Assembly: GCA_963971575.1 (NCBI GenBank)
Contig: OZ020611.1
Location: 20,434,092-20,498,091 of the forward strand
Reading direction: 5' to 3'
From: Liopterus haemorrhoidalis
Lineage: Eukaryota; Arthropoda; Insecta; Coleoptera; Dytiscidae
DNA: 64,000 nucleotides
The notes below the pieces were generated by a model. The model saw only the letters and a program-made list of their open reading frames with translations. It searched no databases and was not told the DNA's origin. A program made the translations under genes and the position numbers. This document shows positions 11,550-21,649 of this stretch, one piece after another (within the stretch, counting starts at the first letter, position 1; each line of letters begins with the position of its first letter).

Positions 11550-12120
11550 CTGAAGTTATTATTATTATTATTACTATTACATGGTGAGAGTGCAGAAGCC
11601 ATTTGGCTTGTTATGCTCTAATACATTAAAAATTTACAAACAATACTTAACTAGATAAACCACATTATACATTTAAGATACAGATTATTATTAACATTAT
11701 TATTGAAAAAGATTGGTGATTCGATTTTTGAAGCTGTTGATATTTGGAGCTAGGATTGCGTCCTCCAGGAGTGAGTTTCAGGTGCTAAAAGCTATGTTGG
11801 TAAGGAAGTGCTGACGTTGGTGCCGATGGAAATTTTCCTGTGAGAGCTTCAGTTGGTGACCACGGAGACGCTAGTCAGAATTAAGCTGGTACAGCGCAGA
11901 CATATCGGTTGAAAAATTTCCAGTGGTGATGCGATATAATTGTATCAGGTCTCCGCGTGCTCGTCTTGTAACTAGCTTGGGAATGTTGAGAGTTTGAAGT
12001 CTCTCTTCATAAGATAGTTGCTGTAGACCTCTGGGTATTTTTGTGGCTCGTCTTTGGACAGATTCTAGTAGCTGGATGTCCCTTTGGAGATATGGTGCCC
12101 AGACAACGACTGCAAATTCA
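11550..12120 (-). pseudogene. LINE polymerase C-terminus and 3' tail, CR1/Daphne-like
   Basis: Minus-strand translation gives VVWAPYLQRDIQLLESVQRR, ATKIPRGLQQLSYEERL, then LNIPKLVTRRARGDLIQLYR, and near the end LTNIAFSTWNSLLEDAILAP with SFKNRITNLF. This is the diagnostic end of CR1-type LINE polymerases: W-x-P-x-L-x-x-DI-x-LLE-x-VQRRATK, LSYEERL-x-x-L, RR-x-RGDLIQ-x-Y, then a final FK-x-x-I-x-x-LF. At least one stop (in the region matching YQLNSD-x-RLRGH) is present. The 3' tail runs left to an (ATT)n tract near 11555-11575. 5' truncated. Confidence 0.75.
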
Positions 12121-12344
12121 AGGAGTTCAAGGAGTTCAAATTCAAGTTGTAACGAGTTTCATGATTATTATTTACATTTCATGTTGGCAGCTAAAATCTA
12201 AATGTCAAAATTAAAGTTATATATTATAAAAAATAAAATATACAAAATAAAATAAAAAAAAAAATTAAATTAATATATTCAAAAATCTGTATAAGAATAG
12301 CGTACTTCAGTTCTATTAAGCAGACTACAATTTGTAGTGCATTA

Positions 12345-12410
12345 GTGAAAGTCTTAAGTCGGAGTCGGAAGTCGAGAGTCGGAAGTACTTCATTTTTCGG
12401 CCGACTCTCC
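12345..12410. repeat. GGAGTCGGAAGTCG simple-sequence tract, right
   Basis: Counterpart of the tract at 11240-11330, same strand. It ends in GGCCGACTCTCCATCCCTG. Confidence 0.5.
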
Positions 12411-12695
12411 ATCCCTGCTATTATGCTTTTATCTGATCATCATGGTGAAGGATATGCTAAGTCAGGCGGAATAATGGAAATAAAAGCGGCAAAATATATT
12501 TGATATTTGTTTGATAATTAGCCGTTGTTATCGCACTTATTCCGCTTGACCTGGCAATGTCCTCACTCTGCTGATCAGTCATTTATCTTGCATTCTACTA
12601 ATCATATTTTCCATGGCAGTTGTTTTTCTAGCTAAGTGTCAAAATTATCTATTTTATATAAAGCAAATTGGGACTATATCTATTTTATTTTATAC
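12411..12695. other. Unassigned sequence
   Basis: No gene or repeat boundary recognised. Confidence 0.4.
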
Positions 12696-12699
12696 GTTT

Positions 12700-12895
12700 C
12701 AAGTGATTGTAAGACAATATACCCCAAACCGTTAATTTCTGGCTATCTGTCCTGTCTTTCTGACTGTCTCTCTGTCGACGATTCCCTCAAAAACGGTTGA
12801 ATATATCTCACGTAATTTGATATGATGACATAGAACCAGGTTTGAAAATTGGCTATATGACATCTCAAAATTTTCATTATTTAATATTATAACTT
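12700..12895 (-). repeat. (CTGT)n core with conserved flank, family A-type, reverse orientation
   Basis: A degenerate CTGTC tract (about 12742-12775) is followed by TCAAAAACGGTTGAATATAT and TGACATCTCAAAATT. The same order is seen at 1979-2110 (GTCTGTCTG, CAAAAACGGCTAGAC, GGTATCTCAAAATT). AAAACGG after CTGT is the reverse complement of the CCGTTT…CAGA arrangement elsewhere. Confidence 0.5.
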
Positions 12896-12901
12896 AGAGC
12901 A

Positions 12902-13190
12902 GCGTTTCTCAACCGAAAACGTACCACGGACCAGTAAAATATTTAATTTTCTACCGCAGACAACAAAAAACTAACTATTAAACAAGGAGGACCTTTTGTT
13001 TTTTTTAGGTCAGCATTTGTGTTTTCATGTGTAAAAGATAAAAAAATTCTTTCAAATAATTCTTGGCCCCTCCAAATTTTTTATCATAGAAGGTATATTG
13101 GATTGCTTGTAGAATTTTCCTCTTACTGAAGTTTGAATTCGATTTCCTGGAAAGTATATGTCATTTATACCCCTTGTTCTTTTGACTCCC
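12902..13190. mobile_element. Left end of a hAT-like element (fragment)
   Basis: CAGCGTTTCTCAACC at 12902 resembles the terminal motif of hAT elements and the end of the element at 22451. I found no matching right end or 8-bp duplication, so only one terminus is supported. Confidence 0.35.
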
Positions 13191-13539
13191 TCATATTAGA
13201 AGGAGACGACATCGTAAAAGTTGTAGGAAAGCTGTGAACCAAAGTAGCAGACGACCTATATCACAGCAGGTTATTTCGACCTATAGCAGTTAAACAGTCT
13301 TAGGAAAACGTATGTTCAATATTGGACCAAGTAATGCTGATGGTAATGACGAGGATGACGTTCTTTAACGTGCTTTCTACATCCCCTGTATTTAACTTTT
13401 TGCAAAACATATTCAAACAATCCACCATTGGCTTTCTTTTTTCGTCTTACATTAATTACAAATAAACAAAAGCTCCTAGACAAAACGTTGGTAAATGCAC
13501 GTGCGTAGTGGTATGTTATGTGTGGAGCGAGCGCGTGTG
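13191..13539. other. Unassigned sequence
   Basis: Nothing recognised. The 121-codon minus frame 13316-13681 runs across this stretch and into the neighbouring repeat. Confidence 0.4.
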
Positions 13540-13735
13540 TGTTGGTCTGAGACGCGTGCCACTCGGCTATTTCGAGCAGTGGACGGTTAGCTGCAGGGAG
13601 GAGGTTGGGAGAGAGACGAGTGAAGTCCGGCGGCCTGAATGACTGGCGAGTGTGCCGAATCAAGCCCCGATCTCCGCGCACCGCACAACCTACTACACAG
13701 ATCCACGTTCACACTGGTTCACACGCTCCCTATCT
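13540..13735 (-). repeat. GC-rich repeat, copy 2 (inverted relative to copy 1)
   Basis: Read on the minus strand it contains TAGGG…CGTGTGAACCAGTGTGAA, GATTCGGCAC and GAGTGGCACGCGTC in the same order as 10313-10480. CpG-rich for this window. The minus frame at 13316-13681 overlaps it and shows no domain, so I do not call a gene. Confidence 0.45.
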
Positions 13736-13797
13736 CACGACCGTTCGTTAAATGGGGATTTTCACTGCATTTTAGCAAAATCTTGTATTTTATCATA

Positions 13798-14458
13798 AAG
13801 TGTTGATTCTCAAAACTCCCCCTTATTTGTACAACAAAATCACCTTCAGATCTGACGTGCATAATGTTAATATAAGATTTAAGGGTACTCTTTCTCCATC
13901 TTCTTACAATACTGCAACATTTAAACATAGCTTCTCTTTTGACATTTGCGCTAAATATAATATTATTCCCGAAAACCTTAAATCTTTTAGCTTAATCTCT
14001 TTTAAAACACAAATAAAGAAGCTCATCTGGGATAAAAGTTTGTAAATGTTTATAAAAATTTAAAATAATTTATTAAAGTTTAAAAAAGTCTTAACAAAGT
14101 CATATCTTCTAATAGGTTCATGTTGCCCTTTTAATTTCATGTCTTATTCAATGTTCTTTTCAGCCTTAATTCTGCCCAAGTTAGGGAATGTTACATATTT
14201 ACATGCTTCAACGTTGGTTATAACAACTGTGGTATTGTCAATAGCAAAGAACCCTGGTTATTTATGTTAATATGTGCTATATTTATGTTTTTTATACCTT
14301 TTAAGGGCTCATGAGGAAGAACAGTCTTTGTATTCTTACAATTACTGATCATGGGCCTTTATCCAATGTACAAACTGATATTATTATTATTATTTGTAAA
14401 AAATATAACTATTTTATTGTACCTTGGATATAAATAAACAAATTAAATTAAATTAAAT
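13798..14458 (+). pseudogene. LINE ORF2 extreme C-terminus and 3' UTR
   Basis: The frame ending at 14045 reads PPYLYNKITFRSDVHNVNIR, then a TATFKHSFSFD block, AKYNIIPENLKSFSLISFKT and a KKLIWDKSL end. Many LINE polymerases finish in this way: an HN-x-N-x-R motif, a sF block, W/Y-N-x-LP-x-x-IK, then SF-K-x-x-x-K-x-L. Only about 80 residues remain, so the element is heavily 5' truncated. The downstream 3' region runs to a terminal AAATTAAATTAAATTAAA tract at about 14458, with an ATTATT tract near 14382. The frame itself is open to its natural end. Confidence 0.55.
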
Positions 14459-14474
14459 GTATAAAAGCACTTGG

Positions 14475-14885
14475 GAGTAGAAACGACAACTTAAACGTGA
14501 AAAACTGCTGAAATGTTGAGAGTGGCCCAATGGCATGGAATGAGCGATGCTTGCATAATCCGAGCTGATAGAAAAACAAAGGTTTGGATCAGAGAGCAAA
14601 TCAAAGTGTTTAATACCATAAGGATCGCTCTACAAATGAAAATAGAATGGACACATAGCAAGACTTGTTGATAGACTAGATGAGAGGAACTAGGAAAATA
14701 CTGAAATGGAAACAGTCAGAAATAGAAGAATACCACTTACTCTTCGGAAAGACTTAAAAGGACATGTCAGTAATAAGAAACTGTTAGCCCAGATATTAAA
14801 ATGGAAACTATAAAGGTGAATATGGTGGAAGAGGAACGAGAATGACTTTATTCTTCGCCAAAAAATGCCGAACAAAATGATCTCG
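14475..14885 (+). pseudogene. RTE-like LINE polymerase fragment
   Basis: Translations of the plus strand give RVAQWHGMSDACIIRADRKT, KVWIREQIKVFNTIRIALQM, KIEWTHSKT and, after frame loss, RRIPLTLRKDLKGHVSNKK. The pattern corresponds to Q-R-x-MER-x-ML-x-x-S-x-x-D-R/K-x-x-N-x-x-IR-x-x-T-x-V-x-D-x-x-x-x-x-AL-x-K-x-x-WAGH followed by a GRPPTRW-x-DD-like region. It sits directly after the 3' tail of the LINE on its left and in the same orientation, but belongs to a different family. Multiple frame changes. Confidence 0.5.
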
Positions 14886-15330
14886 GACATTATGACCTCG
14901 TGCATTGTTTTGATTTTCGAAATTGACTAAATTTGGTCTTATAGTCAATCATCGATTGGTATGGATTTGGATAACCTTTTCGTCGATTTTAGAAAAGACC
15001 AACCCGATATCTCATCATCTTTGATTGAATCTCTACCATCTTTAAAACGCCCGAACAAACAGTTCGACTCAGAGCATATTTCCCAATAGCTGTTGCTGTC
15101 TTTCCAAATTTGAAAAAAAAATTCACACAACCGTTCTGTTCTTTGATCAGCTCCTTCTTAAAAATCAACAGGGCAAAGAAAACTGAAGCACAAAATCCAC
15201 TATAAAACTCGAATGAAATAAATTAGCGAAATAAATTCAATAGCAGTTAACTCAAAAATGATAATTCCATCATATCAAAACCTTATTCCCCCCTCACCAC
15301 GTATTACCTATTGAGCAATATATGCAGTTT
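14886..15330. other. Unassigned sequence
   Basis: No motif recognised on either strand. Confidence 0.4.
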
Positions 15331-15660
15331 GCGTTTTTACTTGCCTGACCTTAATATATAAGGGGCAAGTATTGTAATCGCGAAAATTTTCGATGTCGAG
15401 ATTTTGACTGATGACCACGTTTCATGGTCCAGGGAATCTAAAAAACCTATTTTCGGAGTGCCGTCCGTATGTGTGTGTGTCTGTCTGTGTGTGTGTCTGT
15501 GTGTGTTGTTGTGTGTGTGTATTTGTGTGTATACACGATAACTCAAAAACGGTTTAACTTAAAGAGTTCGTTCTGGTACTTAAAAATTCTCCTAATAATT
15601 GGGAAGTTCCCTATTGTTTTTTATTAAAATCCGAAACCGAAAACGGAAGTTATTAAACTT
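15331..15660. repeat. TG/CTG microsatellite with conserved ACGGTTT flank
   Basis: GTGTGTGTGTCTGTCTGTGTG-type sequence at 15469-15530 is followed by ACACGATAACTCAAAAACGG and a poorly conserved TTTAACTTAAAGAG. This is another case of a pyrimidine-purine microsatellite joined to a CAAAAACGGTT motif, as at 1.98, 12.75 and 51.1 kb. Confidence 0.45.
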
Positions 15661-15899
15661 TAAAAAATTCGTAACTAGTTAACCAAGCTTTGGACAAAAA
15701 TTTCTATAGGACATAATTTGATGCATTTTGAAGATTTACCTAAATCTTCTTTTAATTTTTTAAAAAAAAATTTAATTTTTTTTATGTATTTTTTTTGGGG
15801 GGCTGAGAAATCATTATTTTTTCTTAGGGCTGCTCAGAAGTCTAACAAAAAAAAATTTTGAGGTCTTCTCTCCTTTTTTTTAAATTTTGGCGTGGCCTA

Positions 15900-16490
15900 T
15901 TAGTGTCTGAAATTACTGAGATTAAATAATTGATACATAATTAGTATATTGATTATTAATTTTTGAACTTGTATTAGATGACGAATATTGGTTGCCTGTA
16001 AGAAGTTGAGTACGTTATTAGTCATTGTTGAGTCTAGTCTTAAGTTGTCTTTAAGGTCTTGTTGTAAATTGTAGTTTGTACGTAATTTAGTGTAGAGTTG
16101 GCAGTTAATTAGTATGTGGTTAACGGTGAGTTGTTCGTTACATGCCTCACATAGTTTGTTATCTAGTCTTGCCATGAGGTGTTCGTGTGCGTGTCTGGTG
16201 TGTCCGATTCTGAGTCTTGTCATTATTACTTGTTCTCGTCTGTTGGTGCCTGAGTTCCAGTTTTGTATGTCGTCCTTAACTGTTCGTAGTTTGTTGTTGG
16301 TAGTTTCGCGCCACTTAGTCAGCCTGCTCGCGTGGAGTTTCATCTTGATGATCTGTCTTATGTAGGTTTTGTTGGGGGGTAGGTAGAGTTTATCTGCATG
16401 ACAGGTGGAATCTCGGGCAGCTGTGTTGGCACGTTCGTTGCCTTCTATGCCAATGTGGGCAGGAACCCAGATGAGGTGAACTGTTTCTTA
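15900..16490 (-). pseudogene. LINE RNase H end and C-terminal knuckle, I/Jockey-like
   Basis: Minus-strand translation starts VHLIWVPAHIGIEGNERANT, the last conserved block of the RNase H domain with its HxGxxGNExAN signature. It continues in the same frame through YIRQIIKMKLHASRLTKWRE, VIMTRLRIGHTRHAHEHLMA, and a CEACNEQLTVNHILINC knuckle, ending FLQATNIRHLIQV near the stop. RLRIGHTR-x-x-H and C-x-x-C…VNHIL-x-x-C are typical of LINE polymerases of the I and Jockey groups. This stretch is unusually well preserved (about 190 codons open). Upstream of 16490 homology stops abruptly, a 5' truncation or a break. Confidence 0.8.
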
Positions 16491-16499
16491 TCTCTTTTA

Positions 16500-17315
16500 A
16501 TTACGTGCCAAATGTGTCCCTTAAAAAAATGTTTTTTGAGTGCTGGGATCAAGTATAATTAAATTTCAAACTGAGTAAAACTTGAGGAATGAACTTTATC
16601 TCAGATAAGAGTCTGTTTCCGGATCTTTTGTGTCTATCTTGTCTGTCGTCTGCATTTTTTTTTTATGGTGAACTTCTATCTGTATTTTTCTTGGGGTGTT
16701 AAAATTGAGTTCAACTATAATATAAATGGATAGTATGTTATTTATTTTAAATAGTTCAATTTCTTAATCAAATTCAAGAAATTTTTATACTTATTTTTTC
16801 TATCTTAATTTTTCCCACCCCTAAAAAAGAGTGTTACGTACGCCTATGTATGGAACACGTGCATTTTCAGTTTGGGGCTATGACGAATTCCCAAACTTTC
16901 GTTCGCTGTTTATCTCGTGTTGCTTCAGGTAATTTAAGATCCCAGTCGGTGGCGGGTAAAAAAACCACACCGCACTATATTCGATACACAGTGTGTGTGT
17001 GTAAAAAACGTTAACGAACGAATTGACTAAGTTGAATTATTGAGAAAACAAAAGATTAGTTTAGTTTAGTTAAGTGGTATTGTTAATTGGTTTGCTTTAA
17101 ACAGAGAATTCCATTATTTTTCGTTAAGTTTATTACAACTTTTTAACCTTTGTAAAATTGCTGAATGTAAATTTATTTGGAGAGATTAACCAAGGCGAGT
17201 TCTAAAGAATTTTGCGATAGGAAAGTAATTTGAATGCTTCTGTTAAGAATTACTTGATACTGCTGTCAAATTATTACCTGAAATTAAAAGCAAGGTAATG
17301 ATATCACAATTTAAA
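16500..17315. other. Unassigned sequence
   Basis: No gene recognised. Contains a short GTGTGTGTG tract near 16990. Confidence 0.4.
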
Positions 17316-17319
17316 CTGA

Positions 17320-17465
17320 TTTCAGATTATCTCCAGAAAAAACTAAATGTATAACAGCAACAATGAAACTTTTACGATATAAATTTGAAATTGATGGAAA
17401 AGTTATCCATCAAGAAATGTGCTTGAAATATCGTGGCATTAAATTATCTGTTAAGTTGGTACATA
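17320..17465 (+). pseudogene. Short LINE reverse-transcriptase fragment
   Basis: The plus strand reads LSPEKTKCITATMKLLRYKF then EIDGKVIHQEMCLKYRGIKL. This corresponds to the polymerase segment S-P-x-KT-x-x-x-I…I-x-x-x-x-I-E-Q-V-x-x-F-x-YLG-I-x-x, with L replaced by R in the YLG motif. About 48 residues are recognisable; the frame then enters an unrelated mariner fossil on the other strand. Confidence 0.6.
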
Positions 17466-17469
17466 GGGA

Positions 17470-17840
17470 ATATCTAATCAAAATAGTCTCCAACTTCATA
17501 CTTATACTTTTGCCAACGACGTACAAGGGCGTAAATATCATTGATGAAAAAATTTTCGTTGTTAAAAAATTTTAAGCAGTGGTCTTACTGTTTGAAGAAT
17601 GTGGTCCTTTGGAGATAAGTCTGGTAAAAACTGTGGATGCTGTAGAATTTCATAGTTTATTAATTTTAATGACAGTAAATTTCGTTGTATGGGTTTTTGC
17701 ATTATCGTGTGACAAAATATGATTCTGTCAATTAATGAGAGCTGGAAGCAGTATCTTCAATTTAACATGCATTCGTTGCATATATTCGCAGTCCCTTCCT
17801 GCTGTTATGGTTTCACTGGTAGGTAAACAGGAATAAACAA
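17470..17840 (-). pseudogene. Mariner transposase C-terminal fossil
   Basis: Minus strand: VVYSCLPTSETITAGRDCEY, MQRMHVKLKILLPALIN, then LSHDNAKTHTTKFTVIKINK with the second catalytic D, LQHPQFLPDLSPKDHILQT with the third D in SPKD, and INDIYALVRRWQKYKYEVGD. These are the consecutive blocks of a DD34D mariner transposase from the region before HDNA to the C-terminal RWQK-C motif. At least three frame changes and a stop separate them. No terminal repeats found. It abuts a LINE fragment, so one probably inserted in or next to the other. Confidence 0.75.
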
Positions 17841-17939
17841 CTATTGAATGTATAAGATTATTGGTGGTTATATAATAGGAGTTGTAGGGTTTTTTGGATT
17901 TCCACCTTCAACTACATCATGTATACTCAAACAAATTTA

Positions 17940-18123
17940 TCAGTAACTTCCCCAGGGATAACACCAGGGTAGGGGTGAATGATTGTGAAATGAGAGTAAT
18001 GTAAATATATTATTCTCGCCAGAATAATATCACCAACGGAGAATCGAACCACCAACCTCACAATCTAAACTGTTTTTACCAGTCCAAACTGCACGATTTA
18101 ACGAGCTTGGCTACTCCATTGGA
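17940..18123 (-). mobile_element. tRNA-derived SINE-like element
   Basis: On the minus strand the head starts GGAGTAGCCAAGCTCGTTAA (A-box-like TAGCCAAGCTCG) and carries GTGGTTCGATTCTCC (B-box-like) about 65 bases further on. The downstream body contains ATTATTCTGGCGAGAATAAT, resembling the body of the SINE at 62937-63060. No clear target duplication found. Confidence 0.45.
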
Positions 18124-18399
18124 TGTTTTCACCTTGATAAAAAAGCAACAAATCAAGAACCATTTATTGAAAATAATAATTAAAAAAAAAAGGAAAATGG
18201 ATTAATAATGGGATGCCAAACATTTTTAATTAAAATTGGATAGTATTTTTTGTCACACTAAAAATCATGGCATTACATTAAATTTAGTTTGATGTCAAGT
18301 CAATGAGATTTTTACATTCTGAAGTAGATAGTTCCCCTGGTTTTTCTTTGGTCTACACCAGCTCACTGCAGACTACTTGTCGCGGTCCATTTGCAGAGA
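18124..18399. other. Unassigned AT-rich sequence
   Basis: No feature recognised. Confidence 0.4.
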
Positions 18400-18520
18400 G
18401 CCATCTCATCGCCGAGCCATCTCACCGCTGGCGCATCTCGCCGCTGATCCATCTCGATTCTGGACCATTTCGCCGCTGGACCATTTCGCCGCTTAGCTAA
18501 ATTGCCGCCGGACTATCTCT
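18400..18520. repeat. Short GC-rich minisatellite
   Basis: Degenerate tandem units of about 18-20 bp of the form CATTTCGCCGCTGGAC, five to six copies. The 65-codon frame across it is a reading of the repeat. Confidence 0.6.
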
Positions 18521-19110
18521 CCACGCGTTCAATTGATTGCGGTGGTTGTTCCCTTCTACTATTTTAAAAACATTCAACTAAGTCAAAAAACAGTTTTCTC
18601 TGTAATAATATTTTACTAAAAATTATAGTTTTTAAAGAAAAATACAATGAAGTTCAACATATTTTATTACTAACTTTAAAAAGTTACAAAACCAAATAAT
18701 AACTTGTACAATAAGTTGAAATAACCTAACCTATGGGTCATCCGACTGGAAAAGATTTGTAATACGTTAGAAACAATCAGCAATTTTAGGAATAAACAAT
18801 CACCGCGATCTCTTGAACGTGCGGCGATGTTTCATTCCGGTTTTCTTTAATATTGGAAGCATTGAAAACCCAATGGATATTGTCATCTTTTAGTAGATGA
18901 AAGCAGGTGCGTAGATCTTCTCTCCCTGTGATATATTAATAATATTTGAAACTTTATTTAAATATTAACGTTTTGCATTTTTTATTTTTATTTTAAAAAC
19001 AAATTTAAAAAAATCTTTGCTGACCAATTTAATTTATTCTACCATCATCGGATCTACAATAAAGTAATGTATAATTATATTTTTGATAATATTCAAAGGA
19101 TAAAAAATTA
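18521..19110. other. Unassigned AT-rich sequence
   Basis: No recognisable gene or repeat. Confidence 0.4.
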
Positions 19111-19112
19111 TA

Positions 19113-19967
19113 TTAGGTCGTCAAGGATGAAATTTGTAGAAAAAAAAGGCAAAGTAGGTTGATAACTTACAAATATAAGGAATTATTTTATTCATCAAAG
19201 TATGCACCCATATTGTCTATACACTTTTGCCATTTAAGCGGCAGGTTGTTCAGGTCGGTGGTATAAAACCCTGGCGGACGAGAGTCAATGAATTCCTGGA
19301 AGTTTTACAACATTGTCGGAATTAAACTGTTTTTCTATTAAAAAGTTGTCCAAATTGCGGAAGAGGTGTTAGTCAGTGGGGCCTAGATCTGGTGAGTATG
19401 AAGGATGATGAAGAAGTTCCAACTCCAATTCCTGTAGTTTTGCCACAGCCATTTGTGCAGTGTGTGGTCTAGCGTTATCATGCAATAAGATAGGAGTGGA
19501 TCTGTTGACCAATTTATTCTTTAAGTTTTTGCATCATTTCGTCCAGTTGGTTGCAGTATATTTCTGCTGTGATCGATGAGCCAGTTTTTTTTTTTGTTTT
19601 TGTTTTTAAGTTACTTGTACGAAATTGATGACTTGTAGAGCTTGATATTGTCTGCTGCGTAGTAACACTAGAGCCAAATACACTATTAATGTTTCGCGCG
19701 GTCAGCGATACTGTAGTTCCACGTAAGAACTCATGCTTCATAATAGTGTGAATTTCCGACCGTTCCATTTTCATCAAAATTTATTTTTAAAAACAGTTTT
19801 TGATGTTTTTTAGAGCATACAATGATTTATTTAAACAGGCGAGATGTGTAACTTTTCAACAAAAAAAAAAAAAAAAACAAATTGGTAAAATTAAGACAAT
19901 ATCAAATAATAAGCTGTCAAAGTTGGCAATATTATTAACTACATATTTCATCCTTGACTTTTCTACT
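19113..19967 (-). mobile_element. Internally deleted mariner element
   Basis: Imperfect inverted ends share GTCAAGGATGAAATTTGTAG on the left and, read inward from the right, GTCAAGGATGAAATATGTAG. The approximately 855-bp element keeps both transposase termini on the minus strand but lacks the middle of the gene. A TA target duplication could not be fixed exactly because the outermost bases differ. Confidence 0.65.
19200..19775 (-). pseudogene. Mariner transposase, N- and C-terminal parts joined by deletion
   Basis: The N-terminus reads MERSEIHTIMKHEFLRGTTV, then SLTARNINSVFGSSVTTQQT, the first helix-turn-helix. Then, without the central region that would carry the first catalytic D, comes AEIYCNQLDEMMQKLK, NRSTPILLHDNARPHTAQMA (second D), LELLHHPSYSPDLGPTD (third D in GPTD) and FRNLDNFLIEKQFNSDNVVK. 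The last recognisable block is LPLKWQKC-like. One frameshift near 19530 and a stop after GPTD are present. Because both ends of the element survive, it could be mobilised only by a related autonomous mariner. Confidence 0.75.
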
Positions 19968-19969
19968 GG

Positions 19970-20520
19970 CCTTTCATTTTTGGCGAACTATACAATTATT
20001 TCCTCATTCATATTATTTTTTATTTATAAGTTCATTCCATTTTCTTTTTAGTTTTTTTTTTTTTAAATTAATTAAATTTAAGACGCTTTAGTTATTGTGG
20101 CTCTTAAAGTCTGTGTTTCAATAGATTTTTATACTATTTATTCTCTTTTACATAGGTTATAAAGATATTTCAGATAATTTTTGTTGTGTAGAATTATTTG
20201 TGTAATAAAGTTGAGTATTTTTGTTATTGTGTTTGTGTCGTTTGCGAGTGGATTTATTGTATTTGGCATATTATTTCTTTGTTTCTCTGTTGGTTGGTTT
20301 CTATGTTGGTATTTTGTGTTTTTTCTTTGTACCCATTCATTAATGTTGTCAACGTAACAATCTTTTCTAATATTTTTATAAATATTTTTGTAAATATTTT
20401 TACATGCATAGTAACTATTAGTAACGGCTCAAAAACTAATTTTATTGCCGAACCCCTATTTTTATCTACGGAACATTAGTTGGAAACGCCTTATGAAGGA
20501 TATAAAATGAAAGCTCCTAA
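19970..20520. other. Unassigned AT-rich sequence
   Basis: The 93-codon plus frame 20198-20479 is rich in V, F, I and C from TTTGTG-like sequence and shows no known domain. No feature supported. Confidence 0.4.
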
Positions 20521-20529
20521 TATTTAGAT

Positions 20530-21638
20530 CAGTGGTTCCCAACCTTATCTAAGGTACGGAACACTTACGCAAGAAATTTTTTTTTGACGGAACACTTACC
20601 TTAAATTAAAATGAAATGTTTGTAAGCTGTGTTTTTATAAAATTGGAAAATTACAATTTCAAACAAATATTTATAATTATACCTTAATATTGATTTTAAA
20701 AATCTATTCATATAATTATAATATATAATTAAAAAAAAAAAAAAAACATTTAATGTTGTGATTGGTGTTTTTTACATATTTCTTGTATGTTGGGACATAA
20801 TCAAAAGAATGCGTCCCTCATTTCTTCCCCCAAATTTGTTAATCTTTCTCTTTTTTTAGTTTTTATGTTGGTTAATGTGAAAAACCCTACTTCACATAAA
20901 TATGAAGTTGAAAATCACAGTAAAATTTTTATGGCTTTTTTTGATATTTGTGGGTATTCTTGTTGGACAGATATTCAGAATTCATCGAGACTCGTTTCAG
21001 CGTGTTTAATTTTCAAAGTGCGGTCACATAACAAGGATATATGCTCTTCTCCCTCTGACACATTAAATTCAAAATTATTAGGTAATTCTTTTGAAAAAGG
21101 ATTTCTAACCCAGTCGTATTTCTCTGTGTCCAGAGAAGGAAAATATTTTCGTATGTTGCTGTCCAGTATTGATAAATGTTGTGATATCAAGGAAACACAA
21201 TCGCTGATATTGCTGGACACACATGCTAAGATTATTTTCTTCTACTTTTGTTTTCCAAAGAATCTTCTTGTGGAAAGCTGATAGGTTGTCTGTTGATGTT
21301 AATTTGCACCCTGCATACTCGTATTGACAGTGTTCAAATAATTAAAATATCTGTTAAATAGACCAATTAAGTGCACCACATATCATTCTTAAGGTCTTGC
21401 GCGAAGTACGTATTTTCCTATTCGCAGAACACAAGCAATCTTTTTTTAGTTGTAGTATATGAGAAAACACTTTTCCTCGAGAAAGCCAACTTATTATAAA
21501 GTAAGCCTTCATATTTTGCTCCCATTGCTAAACATTTTCCGGGGAACGCCAACTTCAGTAGTACATAACTATCGAGGAACACTTTTGAAATGCTTGCGGA
21601 ACACCAGTGTTCCGCGGAACACTGGTTGGGAACCACTG
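20530..21638 (-). mobile_element. hAT element with 8-bp target duplication
   Basis: The left end is CAGTGGTTCCCAACC and the right end GGTTGGGAACCACTG, a perfect 15-bp inverted pair. Both sides are flanked by ATTTAGAT (20522-20529 and 21639-21646), a perfect 8-bp duplication as expected for hAT. The 1,109-bp element keeps only the C-terminal part of a transposase on the minus strand. Confidence 0.95.
20755..21240 (-). pseudogene. hAT transposase C-terminal region (ZBED5-like)
   Basis: The minus frame gives MSSNISDCVSLISQHLSILD, IRKYFPSLDTEKYDWVRNPF, EEHISLLCDRTLKIKHAETS and LDEF, then stop, ISVQQEYPQISKKAIKILL, stop, [20 protein letters not shown] and [13 protein letters not shown]. This is the hAT C-terminal dimerisation region as found in the transposon-derived ZBED5/FAM200-like proteins: KYFPSLD…WVRNPF, DRTL-x-L-x-x-x, FW-x-x-x-x-EYP, FSTTYLCE-x-GFS-x-L-x-x-IKTKKR, DLR. 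The first stop falls where W is expected in FWIS. The gene is dead. Confidence 0.85.
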
Positions 21639-21649
21639 ATTTAGATTGA

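Noticed and set aside
13316..13681. 121-codon minus frame in a GC-rich region as a host exon
   Set aside because: No domain, and the GC-rich part is repeated at 10.3 kb, so it is a repeat rather than a unique exon.
20787..21281. 164-codon plus frame within the hAT element
   Set aside because: It is antisense to the recognisable hAT transposase fragment on the minus strand.
21418..21644. Short frames near the right end of the hAT element
   Set aside because: They overlap the terminal region of the transposon and show no protein similarity I recognise.
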